Source of the DNA: Eretmocerus hayati
Taxonomy: Eukaryota; Arthropoda; Insecta; Hymenoptera; Aphelinidae
Direction: 5' to 3'
Assembly (NCBI GenBank): GCA_029851415.1
Contig: CM056743.1
Location: 120,124,305-120,188,304, forward strand
Length of the DNA stretch: 64,000 bases
The position numbers and the translations under genes were made by a program. Shown piece by piece: positions 1-11,800 of this stretch. Numbering within the stretch: position 1 is the stretch's first letter; each line of letters starts with the position of its first letter. The notes beneath the pieces were generated by a model. The model was given only the letters and a program-made list of their open reading frames with translations, was not told the origin of the DNA and ran no database searches.

Positions 1-319
1 AAAATATCAGCATTTCATCAATGTAGTGTCAGAGGCGATCAAATTTAATACACCCAGAAGGCGAAATGTGAACAACCGAATGCATAAGAACCCCGTCTCG
101 TGGTGGGATTCGTAATGTCAAAAAATTATTGATCGAAGGGTAGCCGCTTCCAGAAACTGGGATGAATTCGGGTTTCTTCGTGATTCCATTAAGTATAACA
201 GGCTGGACGCGCTCTGCCGTAAAACTTTTCGAGAAAAACATAAAACGAATTTCAGAAGATGTGCAGAAACTGTCAATATGAATACTAGTATGAAATACGT
301 TTGAAATACAACAAGAATT

Positions 320-1958
320 TTGAAAAACAAGTATGTCAAGGCCAATCATAATGTCACCGAAAATTTGCAAACTGAAAGTAAATTCATTGCGTTACAGAAA
401 ATATGCCCTCCATGGATCCCTACAGACCCAGAGTTCATGCCTATATGCCAAGAGAACGATTTCCTTCAGTCCGATTTTACATACGCGGGATATAATTTGG
501 CATTATCCTCTCGTAATTCAGAATCAGCACCGGATGTGGACGGCATCGACTACGAGGCCCTCAAATCTCTTCCAGTCAAATATCACTTACTCTTGCTTGA
601 TATTTTTAATGAAATGTATAGAAAATCTGATTTCCCAGATGATTGGTTGAGTTCTTACGTACATTTCGTTCCGAAAGCAGATGGCAAAGGTCAGAGACCC
701 ATCACTTTGACCTCTACGCTATGTAAACTTTTTGAAACTATCGTTAAAAATAAGTTCATGTGGTGGCTAGAAACTCAGAATGTGCCACCTAAGTCTAAAA
801 ATGGTTTTCGCAAGGGCCGTTCATGTACCGACAATCTCTTGTTCCTTCTCATGCGCATTAAAAAGAACTTCAAGAACAGAAAATCTCTCTACGCCTTATT
901 TTTTGACATTACGGGAGCATCCGATAATGTCATGATTGACATCTTGCTGCGGAAAATTGCAGAGATCGGTTGCCCCACCAAACTTGTCAGACTTGTAAAA
1001 TTCCTCACGTACCACCGGAAGATTTTCACTGAGTCTAACGAAAACGACTTCTCTACATTTAAGGGCGTTCCACAAGGGGGGGGGGGGGGGGTTCTTAGCC
1101 CTCTCCCGTATACGATTTATGTTTGCTTGATCATTACACGTATACCAGGAACAGTCACAGAGATTCAATTCGCTGACGATATTGCCTTGCTTTCTAATAA
1201 TGTGAGTGAGCTTGAGAACACTTATAGAATGATCGAAGAAGAATTAGACAGTCTCGGCCTTGAACTTGCCTCACTCGAAATAGTATTTGTTGACTTCAAA
1301 GACTGCGGGGTCTTACTCGAAGAAACTTAAATTGCGATTAGGAATGATTCAAAGATCGAATCTAGTAAAGAAGTGAGATTTCTTGGTATTGTCTTCGATT
1401 ACAATTTATCTCTCGCTTCGCAAATCGTTAATACACAAAGTAAATGTGCTAAAGCCCTAAATGTTGTATGATACTCGCAAGGAGTTTGGTGGGGCGCTGA
1501 TTCAAGCACTCTGCTAGTTCTACATAAAAGTCTCATCAGATCAAAAATTGATTACGGATCATTCATATACTTCTCTGTGCGTGAAGGTAGCACCAAAAAA
1601 CTAGAGAGTATACAAAACTCTGCGATAAGACTAGCCCTTGGATATCGCAACTCAACACCCATAAATGTACTATTCTTGGTGAGTCTAAGCTCACTTCGGT
1701 CGAACTCAGGGTAGAATATCTTTGCCATGCATATCTACTCAAAGTTTCCTTTAATGGCAGTTTACCCGTCACTCAAGAAATGAACGCGTACTTTGAGGAT
1801 ATCCTCGAGCATCGCATATTCAAGCGACTAAGATTAGTTGAAGATTGTCTGTAAAAACATATGAAACAGCCCATATCTCTTCACAGAAATCATTCTGATA
1901 ATATTTTCAAGTATGAGTACCAAGTCTTACTCACTCCTATTCCTTACGACAGGTGGCC
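320..1958 (+). pseudogene. LINE reverse transcriptase (degenerate)
   Basis: The frame open from 320 to 1330 encodes the fingers and palm of a non-LTR reverse transcriptase. Motif A reads FFDITGASDNV, motif B reads VPQGGGGGVLSPL, and the catalytic box reads FADDIALL. Motif B normally has a Ser after PQG; here a run of 13 G (about 1077-1089) adds glycines. After a frameshift near 1270-1330 the thumb continues in another frame (about 1330-1700, with FLGIVFD, SKIDYGS and SAIRLALGY). The foldback insertion at 1959 ends the segment. Not functional as it stands. Confidence 0.85.
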
Positions 1959-4855
1959 CGCGTAAAAAAAGTTGAGATAGGAAAAAGATCAAAAATTGAT
2001 ATATCTCGATTATGGCACTTTTTAATCAATCTTGAGACGATTGCATTTAGCATGCTCTGAGTGACGATTTTGAGATGATTTTACGAGATCGAATTGCGAC
2101 GTGTTAGAGATGCTTGATAATGAGTCGGGGAGTATGTGGAGATGATCTAGAGATTTGTTAATAAGATCATCGTTTCGTCTCAGACTCGTCAAAAATACGT
2201 TTTTGAGATGAAAAATGTGTATCTCTTTTACGTTTTGTTTTAATCATTTTGAGACGTTTTAGAGATGCATCTGAAACACCAATGAAAGATGATTTCGTGA
2301 TCGATGGACAGAATCACTATTTCGTCTCGAATTCATCAAAACAATGTTTTTTAGATTGAACAGTCTTTTTGATTTGCGCTATTTGGATATCTCAGAAATG
2401 CTCTGGAGATGATTTCGCACGATAAGCGAGAGATGATTTCGAAATGAGATTGTTGAACTTAGAAATTGCCTTGAGACGAGCCCAAGACGATTAAAAAACG
2501 ATGAAGAGACGATCTTGAGACAAATAGATCATAGTTCTGTGACAATTGAGGTGGATTTATTCACGCTCATTTTGGATACAGAATTGGTCAAATGATTACG
2601 CAGCTGGAGAATCTTAATGGTCAGAATATTCAGAAACTATAGTATTCAGAAGTAGAAGGCTGCTTAAAATGAAACGACTATTGCACTAACTCCACGCTCG
2701 TCGATGAGAAGAATTTGTAAGAATAGACGGACAACGTTACAATTCAGTTGTAAAAATCTCGGCAAAGATTGTCGACTGGAAAAACTCTATCGTATACACG
2801 CCGATCAGTGCCAGCAAACTCGATGCGGTGCGGAGCACTGTTCGTGGATCATCTCATGGAATTATCTGGGGTTCATTGGTAGATAATTGTGCAGGCCATA
2901 CGATATTCTCCTCGGGGTTCATGTTTGATCGGCGAATAGAATTTGTCTTCTGAAATGTCATCACAGGGCCACCTCTCAACGTCTACCCCTCGAAAATTTC
3001 GTCGTTCACCTGGGCAGACAAAAATCACCCACAAATAATGAAAATCGTCAAAATCGAAGTAACAGTTTAGAAGCATTAGGCAAATTGTCACGACGATATT
3101 TTGAATGCGGACACACAATCGAGTCAGAGAAGGCAGTCGATGGATACAATATCAACAAGCGATGAAGGTTATGTAGGTGTTTCGATAAATCATCACATCT
3201 AGCCGGTGCAATGTCGATGTAGAATGAGTGAATATACTTATCTTCCGATAACATTCTTGTTTTAGAGTCGGTCAGAGAAGCTCTTATGCCGTACGAGATG
3301 CGCGTTCAGACGATTTGATGACGGAAGTTTTTGAAAAATTTAGCTCGAGCCGATGCAAGTTAGTTTTCTCCACTCACTGATGTGGAGCAGACATTGTCTG
3401 AAGGTGGTTGTTGATGCCATATTGATCGGTATACAACACGATGACAACGCTCACCGAGTGAGATCGGTTTGAGTGAGCAACGACAACTCCCTTGAAAGAT
3501 TTCCAAATAAGCAAATTTTTGGCACGGCGAGAGAACCCTCTGACCGACTCTAAAACAAGAATTTTATCGCAAGATAAGTATATTCACTCATTCTACATCG
3601 ACATTGCACCGGCTAGATGTAATAATCTATCAAAACACCTACATAACCTTCACCGCTTGTTGATATTGTATTCATCGACTGCCTTCTCTGACTCGGTTGT
3701 GTGTCCGCATTTAAAATATCGTCGTGACAATGTGCCTAATGCTTCTAAACTGTTACTTCGATTTTGACGATTTTCATTATTTGTGGTCGATTTTTGTCTG
3801 CCCAGGTGAACGACGAAATTTCCGAGGGATAGACGTTAAGAGGTGGCCCTGTGATGACATTTCAGAAGACAAATTCTATTCGCCGATCAAACATGATTCC
3901 CAAGGAGAATATCGTATGGCCTGCACAACTATCTGCCAATGAACACCAGATAATTCCACGAGATGATCCACGAACAGTGCGCCGCACCGCATCGAGTTTG
4001 CTGGCACTGATCGGCGTGTATACGATGGAGTTTTTCCAGTCGACAATCTTTGCCGAGATTTACAACTGAATTGTAACGTTGTCCGTCTATTCTTACAAAT
4101 TCTTCTCATCGACGGGCGTGGAGTTAGTGCAATAGTCGTTTCACTTTAAGCAGCCTTCTACTTCTGAATACTATAGTTTCTGAATATTCTGACCATTAAG
4201 ATTCTCCAGCTGCGTAATTATTTGACCAATTCTGTATCCAAAATGAGCATGAATAAATCCACCTCAATTGTCACAGAACTATGATCTATTCGTCTCAAGA
4301 TCGTCTCTTCATCGTTTTTTAATCGTCTTGGGCTCGTCTCAAGGCAATTTCTAAGTTCAACAATCTCATTTCGAAATCATCTCTCGCTTATCGTGCGAAA
4401 TCATCTCCAGAGCATTTCTGAGATATCCAAATAGCGCAAATCAAAAAGACTGTTCGATCTAAAAAAACATTGTTTTGATGAATTCGAGACGAAATAGTGA
4501 TTCTGTCCATCGATCACGAAATCATCTTTCATTGGTGTTTCAGATGCATCTCTAAAACGTCTCAAAATGATTAAAACAAAACGTAAAACAGATACACATT
4601 TTTCATCTCAAAAACGTATTTTTGACGAGTTATAGACGAAACGATGATCTTATTAACAAATCTCTAGATCATCTCCTCATACTCCCCAACTCATTATCAA
4701 GCATCTCTAACACGTCGCAATTTGATCTCGTAAAATCATCTCAAAATTGTCACTGCGAGCATGCTAAATGCAATCGTCTCAAAATTGATTAAAAGGTACC
4801 ATAATCGAGATACATCAATTTTTGATCTTTTTCCTATCTCAACTTTTTTTACGCG
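1959..4855. mobile_element. 2.9 kb foldback element with ~1.3 kb inverted arms
   Basis: The outer ends are inverse copies: CGCGTAAAAAAAGTTGAGAT at the left and its complement ending at 4855. The match continues inward with scattered mismatches to about 3277 on the left and 3538 on the right, leaving a spacer of about 260 bp. The outer 600 bp of each arm is crowded with short words such as GAGATGAT and GAGACGAT. The short frames in the two arms are mirror images and give no credible protein. The self-palindromic CGCG at each end could be a 4-bp target duplication, but this is ambiguous. It interrupts the LINE. Type unknown; non-autonomous. Confidence 0.85.
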
Positions 4856-5387
4856 TGGGAGAAGAGCAGTGGGCCCATCGACAAGTCCAAGCTGCCATCT
4901 CTCCACATATTACTCTTGATATATGGACTGAAGGCAGCAAACAATCTGACTCCCCATGAGTCGGATCGGCTTACGTTTGTCCAAGTTTGGAAGTCACAGA
5001 TACAAGAAGTTTTGAAAGAAACTGTTCTATTTTTACTGCAGAATGCGCAGCATTGACAAAGCCAAGGACTTGGCTCTCAAAAACCTCGATCGGAATATCC
5101 GAATCATTTCTGATTCTGTGAGCGTTTTAGAATGTCTCAGCAAATGTTCGATTGATATCCGTCTCAACCCTCATATTTTAGACATCAAAAAAAAGTATCT
5201 GGAATTCTCATCAATCAAAAGCGAAAAAGCTCATTTGACTTTCTTATGGGTTCCATTCCACCGAGGGATAGAGGGCAATGAGTTGACTGATAAAGCAGCC
5301 ACGAAGGCTTGCTTTAAGATCCCTGATACGACGTTACAGCTCCCCTTTACAGACTTCCGTCAATTCTTTAAGAACGAAATAAAATAA
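4856..5387 (+). pseudogene. LINE RNase H segment
   Basis: This resumes the LINE after the foldback element. From 5043 an open frame reads SIDKAKDLALKNL, then RIISDSVSVLECL (the catalytic Asp context of RNase H) and LWVPFHRGIEGNELTDKAA (the terminal conserved segment, with H-R-G-I-x-G-N-E-x-T-D). The first part, 4860-5040, has stops. The next insertion cuts it after FFKNEIK. Confidence 0.75.
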
Positions 5388-5797
5388 TTAAAAAAAACAT
5401 TCTAAAAATTCGCTTTTATGTGAACTGTTAAGCATAATAGCATGTCAAAATCTGAAGAAAATGAAAACTGTTATCTACGTTTCTGTCATAAACAAAGAGT
5501 AAGTCAGTTGACGTCCAGCTTCACGAATTCCATGATTTCGAGATATCAAAATGGTAAAAGCGTGGGTTGATTGGTGAAAAATACTCTTGATGTGTCAAGT
5601 TTACAACCCACGCTTTTACCATTTTGATATCTCGAAATCATTGAATTCATGAAGCTGGACGTCAACTGACTTACTCTTTGTTTATGACAGAAACGTAGAT
5701 AACAGTTTTCATTTTCTTCAGATTTTGACATGCTATTATGCTTAACAGTTCACATAAAAGCGAATTTTTAAAATGTTTTTTTTAATTATTTTATTTT
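5377..5797. mobile_element. Hairpin MITE of about 420 bp
   Basis: A nearly perfect inverted repeat: AATAAAATAATTAAAAAAAA at the left and its complement at the right end. The arms are about 190 bp with very few mismatches, and the loop near 5575-5600 is about 30 bp. It has no coding capacity. The high arm identity suggests a recent insertion. It sits just after the LINE RNase H segment. Confidence 0.8.
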
Positions 5798-7319
5798 CTC
5801 AATTTTAGTTTTATCCTAATCGCTTGGAATATAGAACACAAATGAAGGATATTAATATCAGCCAGAATGTTGAGATATTATTCTTGAGATTCCTTGGGTA
5901 TTCATCTTTGCTCAAGCGCTTCAGAGTGCAAGTTGATGAAAAGTGGAATAAATCAGTCAGCTATGGCTGATCAGAAATAAATTCTCATCTCATGTTGAGC
6001 ATACCGATAATTCTGAATTGATTCACAAGCTACAATCAAATCACATTAAGAGGCTGTGTTACCCTTATTACTAGAATATAAAGACATCCAATGATATATT
6101 AATTTGTCATCAAGACATCTCCATTCGTTAAGATCATATGATACATCACATGCCAAAGCTCGAACATGGATGATCATATTCCTAAATCAGTACAGTGAAA
6201 TTTATTAGGAATGGAATGAGTCTTGAGTCCAATATAACATGGTATGCTACACTTTAACGGCTGGGCCCATGAAAATTCAACCAAAAGAGCCTGTTGAATC
6301 TCTGTGATGCATCAAAAAATGACAGGAAGCACCCTCAATGGTTCAAATAAACAAATTCATAACGCGTAGAGCCACTGTGACTATTTTACTTTTGGATGTA
6401 GTCCATTCCGTCATTCATCTGAAGTTTCTTGAAGCAGACAATAGTAACAGTGAGGAGAAAGTCTTATTTCATTGACAAATGAAGAAGCACACAGTGTCTC
6501 ATGAAATATCACTCATCACCTTGATTGTGCTTCATGATTTGAAGACCAGGACTTTAGCTCAGTGCGCTTACTGTACATTCACCACGAAACTTGATTGCAC
6601 ACTGAGGCCTCAACTTCCTCTCTGAGCTTGCAAAAATATAAAACCATTGAACTCTCATAGGCACCTATTATTTTTTATCTGCTAACACTCATCACAAACT
6701 TATTGGTCACACGTGGTGGAGAGAAACTTTTCATAAGGCCATGGTATATAGCGAGGCCGCATGCAGAAAACTTGTAAGAATCCAATAGTTAGGCAAGATC
6801 AACCGTACTCTGAAAACTGCTGAAAACTGAGAAACATCAAATCATCACAATAACAGCACTAAAAGCAGCAACACAGCCAGCAGCAGTTTAGGCTTGACAG
6901 GACAGCATCGCTTGGCCGTGGCAGCATTCCGAGGAGGTTATGGATCCCACAGGCAGTTTTCAACATTTCGATTTGTTCAATCATTCATTAGACACAGATC
7001 ATTATGTTTTGATTAATCAAAACTAGAAAGAGTAAAATTTTTAGGGTTTGCGAAGAATCGACGAGTTTGACGAGTTGCGTCGACTGTTGTGATATTCTAA
7101 AGCGAGGCTCTTGCTGATCGCGCGCGATGCAATGAGAAAGAGAGAGAGGTCCGACGCTGCGCAGTAACCCATTTTGCGTTGACACAATGTTGAAATGCGC
7201 AGAGCCCGAAACTAACACAAATGCACGCGAACCGTAATCATTGACGCGCTCACACATAGATTTTGGTGACAAGATTCCGTCCGGCCGCGGTCGAGTTCAA
7301 TAAAAGCGAATAATGAACG
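5798..7319. other. Unassigned insert within the LINE
   Basis: About 1.5 kb that separates two LINE segments which should be nearly adjacent, so it is inserted DNA. I see no long frame, no terminal repeat of its own and no family motif. A more CpG-rich patch lies at about 7050-7300. Its origin is unknown. Confidence 0.5.
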
Positions 7320-7763
7320 TTAAGGTAGTACTAGCGGCCCTCGAATGACCGTACAGAAAATTACGAAATTCGGCCCAGTGGTAGATTGATATCTCAAACT
7401 TCCTCATTTAAAATTTCGAGAGGCTTCAGAGTCTGAGATGAAAGTTCTGAGCAGTTTTGTGAAAGTCGATTTAACACGGCGGTTTATGCGAAATTACGAG
7501 CAGAGTAATATCTACCGTACAGATTTTCACGAGAGTCAGTTAAGAAGAGGAAGAGAGCTCGAAAATCATATAGAAACCCACAGATTAACGATTCAGATCG
7601 TGCAAAAGAATATCGAAGCCAAAGTGTCATTCATTTTCGGTTACGGGGTTAGGTTGTCGTCTGCTGCGTGCTGCATTCACTATACCTATATCGGGAGCGG
7701 GACAGAGTCAAGCGCGGGTATGATCTGCTCTTGGACTCATCAGTACCGCTAGTACTACCTTAA
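7320..7763. mobile_element. TTAA-flanked short TIR element
   Basis: TTAA at 7320-7323 and 7760-7763 flank a 436-bp element with terminal inverted repeats GGTAGTACTAGCGG and its complement CCGCTAGTACTACC. TTAA target choice is typical of the piggyBac superfamily and a few others. There is no transposase; the open frame inside (7438-7752) resembles nothing I know. It is a non-autonomous element lying directly before the last LINE segment. Confidence 0.75.
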
Positions 7764-8169
7764 TTCAACTAGCCTATTGGTAGCAGCGAGCCTACAAACT
7801 GGAAAAGATTTTTATGAGACTTATTTTCAGAACTCTGCAAAGCCATGGTTTCAGAAAAAAAGACGTGCTCGCGAATTGATTGTCACGATCAACAGACTAA
7901 GAGCGGGTCATTATGGTTTGGCAGACTCACTTGCGAGAATGAAAATAATAGAGAGTCCAGCGTGCGCATGCGGTGACTATAATCAAACTGCAGACCACGT
8001 ACTGTGGCAATGTTCGCTCTTTGACATTCAGAGAGAGAAACTTGTAAAATCGTTGGTTAAGAAGAAATACCAGCTACCAATGAGAGTACCGACTCTATTG
8101 GTGGAACCTGACATTAGAGCGTTCGAATGTATAATTATGTCCTTCAACGGTTGTAATCTAAAAGTGTAA
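7764..8169 (+). pseudogene. LINE C-terminal cysteine/histidine region
   Basis: The open frame reads SLQTGKDFYETYFQNSAKPWF, then RLRAGHYGLADSLARM and CACGDYNQTADHVLWQC, the CxC...HxxxxC cluster found at the end of many non-LTR polyproteins. The stop is at 8167-8169. It directly continues the RNase H segment ending near 5387. Confidence 0.8.
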
Positions 8170-8276
8170 ATAATAATCAATATGTATCAGAGAATAGCCA
8201 TCATCATCTTATCATATTTGTAGCGAATAAATCTCAGAAGAGATTTCTATGCTTTCAATAAAAAAAAAAAAAAAAA

Positions 8277-8760
8277 CCAGTAGGCATCTTGCATTTTTTT
8301 GAAAAAAGATTTGGCAAATTCGAGCAAAACGAGATAGGTAGGGTGCAATTGGAAAAAAAGTCCCCAAAAATCCCCGCAAATTGTTTGAAAGTCTGATGGC
8401 TTGCGCTGTGTGACGTCACTTCGACAATTTCGTCGACTGCCGCTATTGTATAGCGTCTAGCGATTTCTTTGATCCCTCTAGGAAACGGTTCGGCAAACTC
8501 GAGCAAATCGAGACAAGTATTGTGCAATTGAAAAGAAATCAATTTTCTTCGTCTTGCGCAAATTGTTTGACAGTGAGATGACTTGCACCGTGTGACGTCA
8601 TAGGGATACAATCGTCTGCTTTTCAAACAATTTGCGCAAGATGAGAACAATTTTTGGGAATTTCTTTCCAATCGCACCCTACTCATTCTGATTTGCTCGA
8701 ATTTGCCAACCCCTTTTTTGTGGGGGAGGGGGTCAAAAAAATGCAAGATGCCTATTGGTC
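8277..8760. mobile_element. Palindromic MITE, TAGGCATCTTGCA family, copy 1
   Basis: The ends are CAGTAGGCATCTTGCA at the left and TGCAAGATGCCTATTG at the right. The arms share inner words (GGCAAATTCGAGCAAA, CAAATTGTTTGA, TGTGACGTCA) repeated in both orientations. A second copy lies at 46897-47375. It sits directly after the LINE poly(A) tail. Confidence 0.8.
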
Positions 8761-8886
8761 AATTCGAAATTTCAAGAGTCATCAACCAGTGTTAGTCAAT
8801 ACATCCTTGAAATTGGATTTCGTTCAAGTAAAAATGTAAGAACAAAAGGAGATAGTCCCCTATGATTTACGATATCTTCTACTCAC

Positions 8887-11800
8887 CTCAACGACTCGGA
8901 TGGCTTGTGACAAAAGTTGTACAGAGTAAGATGCATGATTCCAGAATACGGAGGGTGCAATACCAATGAATAAATTCACTTTGTCATTATACTCCGTTAT
9001 GGAAGATAACAAAATAAAACCTTCTGCAGCACCAGCTGAATAGCCAATGTAGGTTAGCGACTCTTGTTCGGTAACGTTGAGAGCATGATCGATGAATGCT
9101 TTGACATCACCTAGTCCAATCTCTTGATAGCTAAGGAGATACAACATTTCTGTAAAGCGTATCGTGACTTGGTTCTTGGTGGTCAGATTAATGCAAATGG
9201 TTGGAAATCAATTAGATATCACTCATTACTTTCAATACTCTATCAGGCTTTATGCTACATGTCTGTCAGTGATATTCACGACCTTGAATTGGTTCATAAA
9301 AATGATACATCTCTTATTACCTGAAATCCCAGAAGTTGGAATCGTCTGGCTTCAAAGTGTCGTGTGACCTCGAGTAGGAGTTACCTCTGGCATTTCCTAT
9401 CCACACATCATATCCTGCATCAGCTAGCAAGAATACTGATAACATAAAATTACAATCATGTTCAATAACAGGGCTTCATGATTGATTTGGAGGAGTTTTT
9501 GGAGATTAGAACCATTATCAAAAATATTTTATTTATTTTATTTTATTTTAAACAATATACGGGCAATATGCCCTTTACAATATACTCAAATATACTCAAA
9601 AGTCTTTGAATTGAACTAATCAACTGAGTTCACAGAGTAGCATAGTTTGACAATTACTTATTTATACATGTGAGTAATTTTGAGATCAGTCACAAAACTC
9701 ATTGTGATAAGTTTCCAATGATGCTGTGCTATTGCTATCTGTGATCATGCACCTCTGAAATGGGATTCACTTGGTTCTGCCCATGTTTCACGTTCGATTT
9801 CAGTCATATTTCACCCAATCAAAGTACCTACAGATGGATCAAACCGAATCAAGTGAATCAAGACATGTGACTTTATCGTTTATTCAAGTTCATCATCGGG
9901 CTATGCCGATGGATATGTCGTACGCCAATGGGAATATCAGGACAATAGCTATCATCCTAGTACGATAGCTATCGGCCGGCCGATGAGATTCGTCGCGTGG
10001 CGGTAGGCTATCGGGCTGAATTTTTCAGGCCGATAGGCGCAGAACTGAGAGAACGCCTATCGGCCTGACCCGTCCTCACCTAGGATCAGCTGATAGCTAT
10101 CGTCTTAGTCTAATAGAGTTCGATGAGCGGATACTCCCACCGAGCTGGGACTACCATGACTATTTGATCATGCGTCTATTGGGCTGGTGTCTTTCAGGCC
10201 GATAGCTACGCTGTACATCTAAACGCGCATGGGCGCCTCCATACGTGGATTGTCATTTCGGAAACACCTAAATGATTTCTACGTGCAAACATCACATGTA
10301 TAAGGATCAATTGCTTGAACAATATAATTATAATGGGACCTTGAGTGTTTAGAGTCAATCCGGATAAGTTTAGAGAATTAAATCATGTGTCTTGATGGCT
10401 GTTTATTGAATCAAATAATTCATAGTCAGATACAATATGTCATTATTAACAAATAGGTCGTACTCTGGCTCAGGATTCAGTTAGCTTCTCACAACAAGTA
10501 GAACTCTTGTGAGACCTCGAATTGCACAGAACTTTCGATTTGAAGCAAGCACATCGTTCTGTTGTACACTGATTTAATGTAAACACGTCGTGCGGTCCCA
10601 ATCCTGAGAAATTTGCAAGAAAAAGGAACTAGGATCATGGTTGTGTCTGATTGGGAGCGTACTTAGATTTAGTTTGGCAGCGACATTTTTTGAAACCCCT
10701 TCCACCGGTCCACGCACTGTTCGCTGACACAGGGGGATGAGAAAAAAAATGTGAATTCCACCGGCCTGGAAAAGCACCAGCCCATAGATGCACGGCCAAG
10801 CAGAAGTTGATCAGACTCCATTAGCCTAGGACGATAGCTATCAGGCGAGGGCAGATCGGGCCGATAGACATTCTCTCAGTTCTGTGCCTATCGGCCTGAA
10901 ATATTCAGCCCAAGAGCCTCCCACCCCACGCAACGAATCCCATCGACCGGCCGATAGCTATCGTACTAAAACCTCCATCGGCCTATGACAGATACACCAA
11001 GGCTTGAATTAAATATCAAGCACATCGACCTTCATGGTACTACTTTTTTCTATGGTCTCCGGATGGCGGATTTTTTTTTTTTTATTTATTTTTTTTTATT
11101 ATTATTTTTTTTTTTTTTTTTTTTTTTTTTTAAGCGACAAAGGGAGAAGAAAATTTTTCCCCAAGCGAGATTTGAACTCGCGATCTCCAGTTCTCCGGAC
11201 CGGCGCCTCAACCACTAGACCACCGGGGCGATTGCGAATTCAAACGCTTAGGGATGTCTTCTCTCTGTCTCTATGTCGCTTTTCAAAGGAGGGGGGGCAG
11301 TTTTGGGAATCATGGCCAATTTGGATTAGATTATTTGAATCTATCGCTCAATAGAAATTTTCAATTAAGAAATGTGATTCTGTCGTTTATTCGAGCTCAT
11401 CATCGGGCTATGCCGATGAATACACCAAGGCTTGAATTAAATATCAAGCACATGGACTTTCATGGTATCACTTTTCGAATTAAATCCTTCATTTGGAGAC
11501 CATAGAGAAAAGTGATACCATGAAGGTCCATGTGATTGATATTCAATTCAAGCCTTGGTGTATCTTCGCCTACGACATATCCATTGGCATAGCCCGACGA
11601 TGAGCTCGAATAAACGATAGAGTATCAATTCTGGATTGAAATTTCTATTGAGTGACAGATTCAAATAATCTAATCCGAATCAAGTGAAATTTCGCTCTCT
11701 CACATTCGAATTGAATCTTTAGATGATCAAATTCTTTTTACATAAAACAACTGCTACGCTAAGATGATTCTCTTATAACGAAATCATGAGATGATATCTA

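Larger units (their letters stand above)
1..8276 (+). mobile_element. I-like LINE, 5' end outside window, broken by nested insertions
   Basis: A non-LTR retrotransposon runs from the window edge to an A-run at 8260-8276. In order I can read the linker between endonuclease and reverse transcriptase (about 85-320, with NPVSWWDS), the reverse transcriptase (320 to about 1900), an RNase H-like segment (about 4900-5387, with LWVPFHRGIEGNELTDKAA) and the C-terminal cysteine region (about 7780-8169, with CACG and HVLWQC). A 3' UTR of about 90 bp and poly(A) follow. The reading frame is broken by frameshifts and stops, so it is a dead copy. It is split by insertions at 1959-4855 and about 5377-7763. 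RNase H plus the terminal C/H motif points to the I/R1 side of the LINE tree; the exact clade is not settled. It lies 3' of lipase A exon 4, probably inside an intron of that gene. Confidence 0.85.

Noticed and set aside
3492..4109. Open frames in both arms of the 1959-4855 element that encode the same peptide
   Set aside because: They are mirror copies of the inverted arms, with no known motif.
5043..5387. Stand-alone RNase H gene
   Set aside because: It is in line with the reverse transcriptase before and the Cys/His region after, so it is part of the broken LINE.
11158..11229. A functional tRNA gene
   Set aside because: Acceptor mismatch, C at position 33, no long variable arm for a GGA anticodon, and a directly attached A-run favour a SINE.
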